Source of the DNA: GCA-002708315 sp964460905
GTDB taxonomy: Bacteria; Bacteroidota; Bacteroidia; Bacteroidales; F082
Reading direction: 5' to 3'
DNA length: 64,000 bases
Assembly (NCBI GenBank): GCA_964460905.1
Contig: CAYWRM010000015.1
Location: 1 to 64,000, forward strand
Shown: positions 1 to 9,218 of the stretch, piece by piece
Layout: each line of letters begins with the position of its first letter
Position numbering within the stretch: the first letter of the stretch is position 1
Position numbers and translations under genes: made by a program
Notes under the pieces: generated by a model
Database searches by the model: none
What the model saw: only the letters and a program-made list of their open reading frames with translations
Told to the model about the DNA's origin: nothing

Positions 1-517
1 CTTTTAATTGGTCGTGAAGTTTTCCCATTAATTCAGCCGCTTTTATATTTACAGGATCTTCCTCTTTAAAAGTTCTTTTTTGGTAACCAGCAATAAATCC
101 AAAAAGTTTAACATTTTTATAAAATTCTGAAATATGAAATTCGTGTTCGGTTCTTTCGTCAAGGTCGAAAAGTTTAATTCTTTCAAAGTCTGAAACAAGA
201 ATATATTTTGGTAATTCGTGTTCTTTTAATCCTGGGAAATAATCAGTTGCTTGCTCAAATGCTTTGTCAAGATTTTTTCCTTTTGATTTATGTTCAACAA
301 GTAAAGTTCCTTTCCAAAACAAGTCAATAAATCCTTGCTTATCACCAAGTTTCTTTACAGGTTCTTCAAATGTTGCAACTCGTCTGCGAGATATTCCAAA
401 AACTTCAAAAAAGTCATTCCAAAAACTATCTTTTTCAGCACGTTCTCTAGTTTCGCTTGCCCACTCATTCGAGAATTTTAATGCTCTATCTTTTATTTCA
501 TTCCAGCTTAATGCCAT
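1..517 (-). CDS. MmeI-like type II restriction-modification protein, N-terminal part (cut by window edge)
   Basis: The minus strand is open from an ATG at 517-515 to the window edge, 172 codons with no stop. The product starts MALSWNEIKDRA and matches in style the N-terminal nuclease region of MmeI-family enzymes, which fuse a PD-(D/E)xK endonuclease to a class I N6-adenine DNA methyltransferase. A D65...E75-x-K77 pattern lies in the segment FIDLFWKGTLLVEHKSKGK and fits that nuclease. The later stretch EEDPVNIKAAELMGKLHD is typical of the linker that leads to the methyltransferase. The SAM-binding and target-recognition parts would lie outside the window, so whether the gene is intact is unknown. 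A plus-strand open frame over 264-545 is its shadow. Family assignment is from recall of conserved phrases. Confidence 0.82.
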   Translation of the reverse strand, partial: MALSWNEIKDRALKFSNEWASETRERAEKDSFWNDFFEVFGISRRRVATFEEPVKKLGDKQGFIDLFWKGTLLVEHKSKGKNLDKAFEQATDYFPGLKEHELPKYILVSDFERIKLFDLDERTEHEFHISEFYKNVKLFGFIAGYQKRTFKEEDPVNIKAAELMGKLHDQLK

Positions 518-785
518 TTTAATAATCGTTTTTTATCTTAAATAAAAAGTAAAGGTATCAATTTGTGATGTGTGTAGGAAGAAATAACTCTTTTGGTTTT
601 CAACATTGTATTAACTTTTGTTTCAAATTTTAGATAAAACCAAATGTGCTATTTGCGCGGTGGGTTTTTCGGTTTGTTTTTTTTCGGGTTCATTCCATGA
701 TCAGTCGTTCTTTTAGCTTGTGTGTAATCCTTGAATATTTAGATCATAATATTTAATTATATTTACAAAATAAACATTAAGAGTC

Positions 786-2543
786 ATGCTGTTATCTAAA
801 AGTCACAAAAAACCACTTATTATTATTTCTATTGTATTAGCATCAATCATTGTAATAATATTGATTATACAAATTATACTGGGAAATATTATCGAAAACA
901 AAATTGAAGATGCTATTTCAAAAAAGGAAAATAGCCAGTATATTATTGATATTGGTAATGTAAAAATAAACCTGTTTACAATGACATTGATATTAAAAGA
1001 TGTTAATATCACGCCTGATTCCGTTACTATCCAGCAACTTAAGCAAAAGCAATCAAAGCAGGATTTTGCATTGAACCTTAAAATACCTAATTTGCGAATA
1101 AGAAATATTGGGGTTTTTAGTTTAATTTCAAGTAAGCAGCTAAACATAAAAAAATTCATAATTAAACATGCTGAAATTGAAATTTTAACTTCAAAACATA
1201 AAAAAGCTTCGAAGCCAAAAGAAAAGAGCAATCACAAATTTGATGTTGATAGTATTGTAATACCAGGGTTGAATGGTGTTGATATTGATGAGTTTATTTT
1301 TAGCAATTTCATGGTTAATGTAATAGATGTTTCAAATAATGACACTATCTTTTTTGCAAAAAATCTTGATATTTCTCTGGATAATATTACTCTTACTAAA
1401 AATGAATTTGATTCAACAAGTTTTAGATTAAAAATCTCTGATGCTGATGTAAACATGTCTGCCGAACAATTCCGTTTGCCGGGAGATAAGTATTTGCTGA
1501 CGTTTGAACAAATGAGTTTTAATATGAAGCACGCATTACTTGTTTTTAAGAACTTAAAAGTTAAGCCAAGGTATAGCATGGACAGAATGGTGAAAATGAG
1601 TAAGTATCAATATGAAATATTTAATTGTGAAATAAAAAACACCGAAATACATTCATTGTATCCCTCTAATATTATTAGTGGTTCAGGTATTATTTTATCT
1701 AATATTGTAGTTGATGGGATGAATCTTAGCATCTATAAGGATAAGCATTATCCCTTTGATACCATAAAGCGTCCCAAGTTACCAGTTCAATCATTGAAGC
1801 TTCTTAAACAAAATCTGTACATTGATAGTATTAATATCAAAAATAGCGAATTGACTTATTCTGAGTTACACAAGAAGATGGATGTACCTATGGTTGTTAA
1901 TCTTAATAATTTAAATGCAACTGTAAGTAATATTACATCAATAGTTGATAGTATAGCAAAAAGATCAGTTATGACAATTAAAATGCTAGCTGATCTACAA
2001 AAAAGTATACCAATGGGAGTAAATATATATATGCCATTGAATAGCGTTGTCGATACTTTTTCGTTTAATGGATGGATGGGTAATGGTGATATGAAATTAT
2101 TTAATCAAATTCTGCTGCCAGCCATTGGATTAAAGTTTAACGCTGGTTATATTGATGGTTTACAGTTTAATGCAAATGCAAATACAACCTATTCAATAGG
2201 TGAGATGACAATGCTTTATCACGATCTGGATGGAGTTGTGGTAAGAAAAGACCCTGAACAAACGAATAAATTTTTATCCTGGGTAGCAAATACAGCAATG
2301 ATTAAAAATAACCCAACACCAAATAAAGAAAAGCGTACTGAGCCTATGTATTTTAACAGGGTTATGTACAAAGGTTTAGGTAATTTTATCTGGAAAACAT
2401 TACAGAGTGGTATTACAGCCACTCTCATTCCTACAATGGATAATAAAGTGCAGAAAGATATCTACACGGCGAAAGGTCTTGATAAAAGAGAGATTAAAAA
2501 GAAAGAAAGACAGGAAAAACGTAAAAAAAGAAGGAGTAAATAA
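786..2543 (+). CDS. AsmA/DUF748-like membrane-anchored protein
   Basis: A 585-residue protein of unknown precise function. Residues 10-35 form one strong N-terminal transmembrane helix, followed by a long extracytoplasmic region of alternating hydrophobic and polar residues. Phrases such as IDIGNVKINLFTMTLILKDVNI are the hallmark of AsmA/TamB/DUF748-type beta-groove proteins, which in other bacteria are linked to lipid transport across the periplasm or to outer-membrane assembly. The last 20 residues are very rich in Lys and Arg. It stands alone between the divergent MmeI-like gene and valS, and no strong Shine-Dalgarno is visible, as is usual in this phylum. The fold is inferred from sequence texture, not from a decisive motif. 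Confidence 0.6.
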   Translation: MLLSKSHKKPLIIISIVLASIIVIILIIQIILGNIIENKIEDAISKKENSQYIIDIGNVKINLFTMTLILKDVNITPDSVTIQQLKQKQSKQDFALNLKIPNLRIRNIGVFSLISSKQLNIKKFIIKHAEIEILTSKHKKASKPKEKSNHKFDVDSIVIPGLNGVDIDEFIFSNFMVNVIDVSNNDTIFFAKNLDISLDNITLTKNEFDSTSFRLKISDADVNMSAEQFRLPGDKYLLTFEQMSFNMKHALLVFKNLKVKPRYSMDRMVKMSKYQYEIFNCEIKNTEIHSLYPSNIISGSGIILSNIVVDGMNLSIYKDKHYPFDTIKRPKLPVQSLKLLKQNLYIDSINIKNSELTYSELHKKMDVPMVVNLNNLNATVSNITSIVDSIAKRSVMTIKMLADLQKSIPMGVNIYMPLNSVVDTFSFNGWMGNGDMKLFNQILLPAIGLKFNAGYIDGLQFNANANTTYSIGEMTMLYHDLDGVVVRKDPEQTNKFLSWVANTAMIKNNPTPNKEKRTEPMYFNRVMYKGLGNFIWKTLQSGITATLIPTMDNKVQKDIYTAKGLDKREIKKKERQEKRKKRRSK

Positions 2544-2667
2544 TTCCTCTGTCTTATAATATTTAGTTTATCAGGATTTTGCTCTAAATATCAGCATGGA
2601 ATAGGTTTTTGGGCAACTAATGGTAATATATTACTGTAGCCTCCTAATTAAACCTGAAATTTTTATC

Positions 2668-2695
2668 TGAAACTTGAAACCTAAAACTTGAAACC
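2668..2695 (+). repeat. Heptameric direct repeat, four units (consensus YTGAAAC)
   Basis: Four seven-base units in perfect phase: CTGAAAC, TTGAAAC, CTAAAAC, TTGAAAC. A further near-copy (CTGAAAT) lies at 2655-2661, out of phase by one base. The array sits just upstream of the valS -7 box. A related but distinct heptad array is seen at 24496-24552. Confidence 0.75.
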
Positions 2696-2705
2696 ATTAC
2701 TTTTG
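2675..2705 (+). promoter_or_regulatory. Candidate Bacteroidota-type promoter for valS
   Basis: A TACTTTTG box at 2698-2705 fits the phylum -7 consensus TAnnTTTG. A TTG at 2675-2677 lies 20 bases upstream, about the usual distance for the -33 TTTG element. The valS ATG is 25 bases downstream of the box. Read by eye only. Confidence 0.5.
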
Positions 2706-2730
2706 CCACTTCAAATTTAAAATGTAATGT

Positions 2731-5358
2731 ATGGAAATGCCTAGCAAATATAACCCGGCTTTAACTGAGGATAAGTGGTATAGTCATTGGATGGAAAAGA
2801 AATATTTCCACTCTGAACCCGATGATAGGGAGCCTTTTACTATAGTGATACCACCACCAAATGTTACAGGGGTATTACATATGGGTCATATGCTTAATAA
2901 TACTTTGCAGGATGTACTTATTCGTAGAGCCAGGATGCAGGGAAAAAATGCATGTTGGGTACCCGGTACCGACCATGCATCAATTGCCACTGAAGCTAAA
3001 GTTGTTAATAAACTTAGTACTGAGGGTATTAATAAGGATGATATTGGGCGCGATATGTTTATTGAACATGCATGGGAATGGACTCACAAACATGGCGGAA
3101 TTATTCTTGAGCAATTAAAAAAGCTTGGTGCGTCGTGTGATTGGGAAAGAACTGCTTTTACAATGAGTGAATCATTGTATGAATCCGTTATTGATGTGTT
3201 TATCGATTTGTATAACAAAGGCTTGGTATACAGAGGTGTGCGTATGGTGAATTGGGATCCGTCAGCAAAAACAGCAGTAAGCGATGAAGAAGTAATCCAT
3301 AAAGAACTCAAATCAAAACTATACTATATTAAATATAAAGTTGAAGGTGAAGATAGCTTTATTACAATTGCAACAACACGTCCTGAAACTATTCTTGGCG
3401 ATACTGCCGTTTGTGTTCATCCCGAAGACCATAGGTTTGTTGGTTTCCATGGTAAGAATGTAATAGTGCCTCTTGTTAATCGTGCTATACCTATCATTAC
3501 TGATGAATATGTTGATCGTGAATTTGGTACTGGTGCATTAAAAATTACACCTGCTCATGATATACACGATTATGAAATTGGAATTAAGCATAAGCTTAAA
3601 ACAATTGATATCTTCAATGATGACGGTACAATGAGTAAAAGTGCTGAACTCTATTTGGGTAAAGATCGTTTTGCTGTTCGTGATGAAATATTAGTGGATC
3701 TTGAAAAAGCCGGTAATCTTGAAAAAGCAGAAAACTACATAAACAAAGTAGGCTTTTCGGAACGTACAGATGTTGTAATTGAACCAAAACTTTCGTTGCA
3801 GTGGTTCTTAAGAATGGGCGAATTTGGTAAAGCTGCCCTTGATGTTGTTGAGAATGGAAATATTAAATTTCATCCTCCAATGTTCAAAAACATCTATCGC
3901 CACTGGATGGAAAATTTACGCGACTGGAATATATCAAGGCAATTGTGGTGGGGACAGCGGATTCCGGTTTTTCATTTGCCGGATGGCCAATTTGTGGTTG
4001 CTAAAACCGTAGATGAAGCTTTGAAAAAGGCTATAGAATTGACTAATTCTACAGAGCTTACATTAAGTGACCTGAAGCAGGATGAAGATGTGTTTGACAC
4101 ATGGTTCTCATCATGGCTGTGGCCAATTTCTGTTTTTGATGGAATAAGAAATCCGGATAACAAGGAAATAGAATACTATTACCCAACCAATGATTTGGTT
4201 ACTGCTCCTGATATTATTTTCTTTTGGGTTGCCCGAATGATAATGGCAGGACAAGAATACAGGAATGATATTCCTTTTAAGAATGTTTATTTTACGGGCA
4301 TAGTGCGTGATAAAATGGGTCGTAAAATGTCGAAGACCCTTGGCAATTCACCCGATCCTCTTGATCTTATAAAACAATATGGTGCTGATGGTGTTCGAAT
4401 AGGAATGCTGTTAACAGCACCTGCAGGAAACGATCTCCCATTTGATGCAGTTTTATGTGAGCAAGGAAGGAATTTTAGTAATAAAATTTGGAATGCACTT
4501 CGGTTGATTAAGGGTTGGAAAGTTGATGAAAATCTTGAGCAATCTGAAAATAATAAACTCGGAATTAAGTGGTTTGATGCAAAGTTCAACAGGACGTTGG
4601 CCGAAATTGAAGATCACTTTTCAAAATATAGAATTTCTGATGCTTTAATGTCAGTTTATAAGCTAATTTGGGATGATTACTGCAGTTGGTATCTTGAGAT
4701 AATAAAACCTGCTTATCAGCAACCAATTGATGCAGATACTTTGGAAACCACTATAGGATTTTTTGAAAATCTCATGAAAATCCTTCATCCGTTTATGCCT
4801 TTTATTACTGAAGAAGTATGGCATTTATTAAAAGACAGAATTGAAGGTGATGACATAATAATATCTGAAGTTCCTGTCGTAACTAATTTCGACAGCAGTA
4901 TGATTGAGGCTTTTAGCAGGGCTGAAAGTATTATTGTGGGTATTAGAAATGTTCGTAAAGAGAAGAATATTCCACTGAAAGAGAGCATAGATATACTGGT
5001 TAAGTCAGGAGCACAATCAAAATGTATATTCTATCCTGTTATTGCAAAACTGGGTAATGCAAACAAAATAGAGATAGTAAATGAAAAGCCTGATGGATCG
5101 ATAATATTTACTGTTGGAGCTCAGGAATTTTATATTCCAATTGATTCGAATATTGATGTTGAGGCTGAAGTTGCTAAACTTGAAGAAGAGCTTAAGTATA
5201 CAAATGGATTTTTAATTTCTGTTGTAAAGAAACTTTCAAACGAAAGGTTTGTTAATAATGCACCTTCTGCAGTTGTAGAAAAAGAACGCCAAAAGCAGGC
5301 TGATGCTGAAGCGCGTAAAAAGGTTATTGAAGATCAGCTTGAAGCATTGAAGTCCTGA
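2731..5358 (+). CDS. valS: Valyl-tRNA synthetase
   Basis: Class I aminoacyl-tRNA synthetase that charges tRNA-Val in the cytoplasm. The 875-residue product has the full family layout: the HIGH-type motif HMGH at residues 50-53 in PPPNVTGVLHMGH, a CP1 editing domain (with TTRPETILGDTAV and GTGALKITPAHD, roughly residues 190-340), the KMSK loop at 532-535 (KMSKTLGNSPDP), an anticodon-binding region, and the C-terminal coiled coil from about residue 800 that binds the tRNA elbow. ATG 2731 is preferred because the family usually starts with M-E-x-P-S-K-Y-N-P; the in-frame ATG at 2737 is a weaker alternative. It converges on the glucosaminidase gene with only 15 bases between stops. Confidence 0.98.
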   Translation: MEMPSKYNPALTEDKWYSHWMEKKYFHSEPDDREPFTIVIPPPNVTGVLHMGHMLNNTLQDVLIRRARMQGKNACWVPGTDHASIATEAKVVNKLSTEGINKDDIGRDMFIEHAWEWTHKHGGIILEQLKKLGASCDWERTAFTMSESLYESVIDVFIDLYNKGLVYRGVRMVNWDPSAKTAVSDEEVIHKELKSKLYYIKYKVEGEDSFITIATTRPETILGDTAVCVHPEDHRFVGFHGKNVIVPLVNRAIPIITDEYVDREFGTGALKITPAHDIHDYEIGIKHKLKTIDIFNDDGTMSKSAELYLGKDRFAVRDEILVDLEKAGNLEKAENYINKVGFSERTDVVIEPKLSLQWFLRMGEFGKAALDVVENGNIKFHPPMFKNIYRHWMENLRDWNISRQLWWGQRIPVFHLPDGQFVVAKTVDEALKKAIELTNSTELTLSDLKQDEDVFDTWFSSWLWPISVFDGIRNPDNKEIEYYYPTNDLVTAPDIIFFWVARMIMAGQEYRNDIPFKNVYFTGIVRDKMGRKMSKTLGNSPDPLDLIKQYGADGVRIGMLLTAPAGNDLPFDAVLCEQGRNFSNKIWNALRLIKGWKVDENLEQSENNKLGIKWFDAKFNRTLAEIEDHFSKYRISDALMSVYKLIWDDYCSWYLEIIKPAYQQPIDADTLETTIGFFENLMKILHPFMPFITEEVWHLLKDRIEGDDIIISEVPVVTNFDSSMIEAFSRAESIIVGIRNVRKEKNIPLKESIDILVKSGAQSKCIFYPVIAKLGNANKIEIVNEKPDGSIIFTVGAQEFYIPIDSNIDVEAEVAKLEEELKYTNGFLISVVKKLSNERFVNNAPSAVVEKERQKQADAEARKKVIEDQLEALKS

Positions 5359-5373
5359 GTTAAAAATGATAAC

Positions 5374-6333
5374 TTATCTCAATTTTAATTTTGTACCAAC
5401 TTCAGCTTGAACACCTTTTGGAAGATTATTCATTTTGTAAAGTCGTTTCAGTTTTATTCCATATAACTGTGATATACTATGAATTGTCTCACCAGCTTTA
5501 ACAATGTGAGCTTTATATTTCTTATCAGCTTTACGTTTTTTCTTTTCAAGATATATAATTTCTCCGATTTGTAATACATGATCTTTTTTTAAGTCATTAT
5601 TACTCTTGAATTGCCAACTGTATATTTCAAACTCATCGGCAAGCCCGTAGTAAGTATCTCCTGTTTCAATAATAATTAGTTTTTTACCATTATTCTTGAA
5701 TATTTTCCTGCCCGACGACCAACTGTCAACTTGCTTAAAATCAGCAATTGAAATAGTGGCAAACTTGTCAAATTTTACCTCTTTTGGTGTGCTTTTCTTG
5801 CTTTTGTAATTTTTGTCATATTTGTTAAGATTGTATTTCTCAATAATCTTAATTAGTAATTGAGGATATTTTGGGTTCGTAGCATAGCCTGCTTTTTTTA
5901 ATCCGTAAGCCCACTTCTTATAATCGGTAGTTTTATAATCAAATAGAAATGAATATCTGCCTCTTTGCGTTAAGAACTTCGAATGATCGCGGTAGGAATC
6001 TTCAGCTTTTTTGTATTTCCGAAAACACTCATGCTTTTCATCATCGTCCATATAATATTTCTTGCCTTTCCACCCATTGTGGCATTTAATCCCAAAGTGG
6101 TTATTAGCTTTTTTAGCAAGTTTGCTGTTTCCGCTTCCTGATTCAAGAATACCTTGTGCAAGTGTTATTGATGCAGGTATTTTGTACTCTTTTTGTTTCT
6201 TAATTGCAATATCTTTGTATGTATTGATATATTCTTTGGTTGATATTCTTTTTTGAGCCACAAGGTAGGAACCGGAAATTAGCATAATAGCTAATAAGCA
6301 AAGATTTGTATTTTTTTTGATTCGGTTGCCCAA
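5374..6333 (-). CDS. Secreted glucosaminidase with C-terminal LysM domains
   Basis: Peptidoglycan hydrolase (FlgJ/Lmo-type N-acetylglucosaminidase, GH73) predicted to act in the periplasm. A signal peptide covers about residues 1-27 (ending LVAQ). The catalytic domain runs from about 33 to 170. Its general acid is very probably E64 in LAQGILESGSGNS, followed by the family phrases NNHFGIKC and AGYATNPKYPQLL. Two LysM glycan-binding modules follow, one near residues 217-265 (IETGDTYYGLADEF) and one at about 274-319 (VKAGETIHSISQLYGI). The domain order is common in Bacteroidota. It is divergent from rsmG, with about 185 bases between the start codons. The exact bond cleaved cannot be read from the sequence. 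Confidence 0.9.
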   Translation of the reverse strand: MGNRIKKNTNLCLLAIMLISGSYLVAQKRISTKEYINTYKDIAIKKQKEYKIPASITLAQGILESGSGNSKLAKKANNHFGIKCHNGWKGKKYYMDDDEKHECFRKYKKAEDSYRDHSKFLTQRGRYSFLFDYKTTDYKKWAYGLKKAGYATNPKYPQLLIKIIEKYNLNKYDKNYKSKKSTPKEVKFDKFATISIADFKQVDSWSSGRKIFKNNGKKLIIIETGDTYYGLADEFEIYSWQFKSNNDLKKDHVLQIGEIIYLEKKKRKADKKYKAHIVKAGETIHSISQLYGIKLKRLYKMNNLPKGVQAEVGTKLKLR

Positions 6334-6489
6334 AATTGCAATTTTATTAATAGAAACAAAAGTACCTGAATAACAAAGATTATTTCAATAGACCAAACGT
6401 AATTTTACACAAAACATTGTTATTAACAATGGTATAGCATCTGCTTGTAGTGGCTAATACCATATTGTACTTGTTAGTATCAATTTTCT

Positions 6490-6497
6490 TACTTTTG
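6490..6497 (+). promoter_or_regulatory. Candidate -7 promoter box for rsmG
   Basis: TACTTTTG matches TAnnTTTG and lies 22 bases upstream of the ATG at 6519. Because it falls inside the longer open frame that begins at 6450, it supports the downstream start. No clean TTTG is seen at -33. Confidence 0.45.
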
Positions 6498-6518
6498 CTA
6501 AAAATTCTCAATCTCAAT

Positions 6519-7151
6519 ATGAACCACGAACTAATCTTCAAATACTTTCCTGAATTAACCGATACACAAAAGCAGCAATTTGAGCAGTTGGGTGAGCTTT
6601 ATATTTATTGGAATCAGCAAATAAATGTAATTTCCCGAAAGGATATGGATAACTTTTATTTACACCATGTGTTACATTCGCTTTCAATTGCTAAAGTAAT
6701 AGAATTTAAAGGGTTTACCGAAATAATGGATGCGGGCACTGGTGGTGGTTTTCCGGGCATTCCGCTTGCAATTATGTTTCCGGATGCTAAATTTTATCTT
6801 GTCGATTCAATTGGAAAAAAAATTAAAGTGGTAAACGAAGTTGTGCAAAGTCTTGAGCTTAAAAATGTTGAAGCCGAAAAACTAAGAATGGAACAGGTTA
6901 GCAGAACATTTGATTTTATCATCAGCAGAGCAGTTACATCTCTACCCGATTTTTTAAAATGGACATCTTATAAGTTTCATAACAAATCGTTTAATAAAAT
7001 TCCCAATGGTATACTATATTTGAAAGGTGGAGATGTTCAAAAAGAATTAAATGAAATTCGCAGGTTCAAAAAGAAGGTCTATAATATCTCTAATTACTTT
7101 ACAGATGAATTTTTTGAAACAAAAAAAGTTGTACATATTTACCGAAAATAG
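6519..7151 (+). CDS. rsmG: 16S rRNA (guanine-N7)-methyltransferase RsmG
   Basis: SAM-dependent methyltransferase that makes m7G in the 530 loop of 16S rRNA (G527 in E. coli numbering). The 210-residue product from ATG 6519 has the glycine-rich SAM loop DAGTGGGFPGIPLAI, the acidic strand end LVDSIGKK, and the conserved FDFIISRAVTSL segment. The frame is open back to 6450, but that would add 23 mostly hydrophobic residues (MANTILYLLVSIFLLLL...) that no RsmG has and would place the promoter box inside the gene. 210 residues is the usual family length. It stands alone, divergent from the glucosaminidase gene. Confidence 0.95.
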   Translation: MNHELIFKYFPELTDTQKQQFEQLGELYIYWNQQINVISRKDMDNFYLHHVLHSLSIAKVIEFKGFTEIMDAGTGGGFPGIPLAIMFPDAKFYLVDSIGKKIKVVNEVVQSLELKNVEAEKLRMEQVSRTFDFIISRAVTSLPDFLKWTSYKFHNKSFNKIPNGILYLKGGDVQKELNEIRRFKKKVYNISNYFTDEFFETKKVVHIYRK

Positions 7152-7269
7152 TTTGCTCGTTTATGCGTTGAATTATTCCTGTTTTTTAAGACTTCTTTTT
7201 TTCTCTAGTTGTAACAAATCACTACCTTAGCCCGTCTGATAATTGTATGAGAGATAACTACATGTGTAA

Positions 7270-7755
7270 ATGACAGTAAGTGAGTACAATAGTTGTGTTG
7301 ATGACCATAGTGATGGCGTTTTTAGATTTATTCTGAAAAGCGTTAAGGAAACTGATGCTGCTCATGATATAGTTCAGGAATCATATATGAAATTGTGGAT
7401 TAAGCGTAAAGATGTTAATCCTTTGAAAGGGAAATCATATTTATTTACAACAGCTTATCACACCATGATTGATTATATTCGAAAAAATAGCCGAAATGTA
7501 TCAATTGAAGGAATGAAAGATGTTCATGATGAGTCAAATACAGGTTATAGTGAACTTAAAGAGATTCTTAATTTAGCTGTAGAAAAACTTCCTGAAATAC
7601 AACGTTCAGTAATACTATTACGAGATTATGAGGGATATTCTTATGAAGAAATTGGAAAAATAACTAATCTTAGCGAATCACAAGTCAAGGTCTATATATA
7701 TAGAGCACGTGTGTTCTTAAAGAAATTTATTGTTAGCCCTGAACTTGTTATCTGA
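7270..7755 (+). CDS. ECF-type RNA polymerase sigma factor
   Basis: A 161-residue sigma-70 family factor with only regions 2 and 4. Region 2 includes AHDIVQESYMKLWIKRKD and the -10-binding segment ending YIRKNSR; region 4 is LPEIQRSVILLRDYEGYSYEEI followed by a helix-turn-helix (NLSESQVKVYIYRARVFLKK). It is probably held inactive by the membrane protein encoded two bases downstream, an arrangement typical of ECF sigma/anti-sigma pairs in Bacteroidota. What it regulates is not visible: no TonB-dependent receptor or SusCD pair lies nearby. Confidence 0.9.
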   Translation: MTVSEYNSCVDDHSDGVFRFILKSVKETDAAHDIVQESYMKLWIKRKDVNPLKGKSYLFTTAYHTMIDYIRKNSRNVSIEGMKDVHDESNTGYSELKEILNLAVEKLPEIQRSVILLRDYEGYSYEEIGKITNLSESQVKVYIYRARVFLKKFIVSPELVI

Positions 7756-7757
7756 AA

Positions 7758-8858
7758 ATGAATAATAATATTGACATAAACAAATCGAATTACGAAAGTT
7801 ATGTAATCGACTATCTTGATGGTACACTTAGTGCTATCGATACAGCCAATTTTATTGCATTTTTAGAAGAAAACCCTGATATAAAGGAGGAGGTTGCCGG
7901 ATTGGACATGATTGCTCTAATACCTGAAATAAAAGAGTTTACCCAAAAAAGTAAACTAAAAAAAGAACCCTTTTTTTCAACTAATAAGATAAGTGAACTT
8001 AACTATGAAGAATATTTTATTGCTTTTTACGAAGGAGATTTGTCAGAATCAGAAAAGATTGATTTGCAATATTTTCTTGATAAGAATCAAGGTTTAGTTT
8101 CTGAATTTAAGCTTTTTGATAAACTAAAAATAGCACCAAATACTGATATAGTTTTTGCTGATAAAAGTTTATTGCGACATAAAAACAATATTGTACCAAT
8201 TTGGATTTCTACGGCTGCAGCGGTACTCATTTTATTTGCAGCATATTGGTTTCTTTTCAATCAGCAATCTCATGCATTGCAACATGAGCTTTATGGTTTA
8301 TCTAAAATAATTCCTAAGGAAATTAATTCCGGTTTGTCGATAAGGCTGATTGCCAAAATTAACTTGAAAGAAAGAGAATTATTAGAAATTAGGACAGAGG
8401 ACAAAATATCTGCAATTAGAAGTCAGAAAGATATTAATATATCTCCGCTATTAAGTAAAACTAATAGTGAACAACTGGTAAATTGCTATGATTTTGCAAG
8501 GCTTGCTAATCAAAAAGAAATTAAAATTATATTATCAAATACTGTAAATGAAGAACTGATTGTAAGTAACGAACCAATAAGCAAAAAACAACATAGAGGT
8601 TTAATTGCGAAAATTTTTAATAATCAAAAAGAAAGGATAAATAAAATTATTAGGTTTAAAAGATCTAATAAAGAAAAATCATCCGACCCAACATATATTA
8701 AGGTGCTCGATAAAAGCTTGCTAGTTTTTAATACCATAACAGGCAGTGAAACTGATAGGGTTAGAACCTATAACACAGAAGGTGAGCTTACTAGTTTCCA
8801 GATTGAAGGGCAGGAAGTTCTTTTGAGTAGACGTTTTCCTGAAAAATCAGTACAATAG
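7758..8858 (+). CDS. Membrane-bound anti-sigma-like protein with duplicated N-terminal motif
   Basis: A 366-residue single-pass membrane protein directly behind the ECF sigma gene (stop and start two bases apart), so it is the likely anti-sigma partner. The cytoplasmic half carries two similar blocks: NYESYVIDYLDGTLSAIDT at residues 11-29, and NYEEYFIAFYEGDLSESEK near residue 80, each followed by a FLE/FLD-x-N motif. This looks like a tandem copy of the short segment that anti-sigma factors use to bind sigma. No zinc-binding HxxxCxxC is present. One transmembrane helix lies near residues 147-167 (IVPIWISTAAAVLILFAAYW). The extracytoplasmic part is basic and not recognised. The role is inferred from position and layout. 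Confidence 0.72.
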   Translation: MNNNIDINKSNYESYVIDYLDGTLSAIDTANFIAFLEENPDIKEEVAGLDMIALIPEIKEFTQKSKLKKEPFFSTNKISELNYEEYFIAFYEGDLSESEKIDLQYFLDKNQGLVSEFKLFDKLKIAPNTDIVFADKSLLRHKNNIVPIWISTAAAVLILFAAYWFLFNQQSHALQHELYGLSKIIPKEINSGLSIRLIAKINLKERELLEIRTEDKISAIRSQKDINISPLLSKTNSEQLVNCYDFARLANQKEIKIILSNTVNEELIVSNEPISKKQHRGLIAKIFNNQKERINKIIRFKRSNKEKSSDPTYIKVLDKSLLVFNTITGSETDRVRTYNTEGELTSFQIEGQEVLLSRRFPEKSVQ

Positions 8859-8859
8859 A

Positions 8860-9210
8860 CTATTCAAATTCATTTGGTACACCACATATCATTACAAATT
8901 GGTTTTCCATGGACTTGTTTAGGTATTGGTGCTTTTCATTTGGCAGTACCAATGCAAAATCACCTTTATTAACACTTAGTTTATCTCCTTTTTCGTTAAC
9001 AAGATAACCCTCGCCTTCAATTACATAATTCATATGCTCATAATTGTGTTCATGATAAGGTGTATTTCCTCCTGGTTCAAGTGTGAAAACCCGATAAGAA
9101 TATACAGGGGCTCCATCAATTTTCGATAATGGAATTTGTTTTGATGCACCAATTGCTCCGGTCATTTCAACTTTGTTTTTTGGCACATCTATAAGTGATA
9201 TTATTTTCAT
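8860..9210 (-). CDS. Small cupin-domain protein
   Basis: A 116-residue single-domain cupin (Cupin_2 type). The first metal-binding motif is visible as PGGNTPYHEHNYEHMNYVIEG and the second as GDFALVLPNEKHQY, giving the usual three His and one Glu ligands. Proteins like this are isomerases, dioxygenases or small-molecule binding proteins; the sequence does not say which. It is convergent with the anti-sigma-like gene (one base between stops) and lies nine bases downstream of the lipoprotein gene on the same strand, so the two may be co-transcribed. Confidence 0.85.
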   Translation of the reverse strand: MKIISLIDVPKNKVEMTGAIGASKQIPLSKIDGAPVYSYRVFTLEPGGNTPYHEHNYEHMNYVIEGEGYLVNEKGDKLSVNKGDFALVLPNEKHQYLNKSMENQFVMICGVPNEFE

Positions 9211-9218
9211 AGTTATAG

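Noticed and set aside
264..545. Plus-strand 93-residue open frame
   Set aside because: It is antisense to the MmeI-like coding sequence, which has convincing family motifs.
6450..6518. Longer rsmG start with a hydrophobic N-terminus
   Set aside because: The extra 23 residues are not found in RsmG and would contain the TACTTTTG promoter box; the Met at 6519 gives the normal length.
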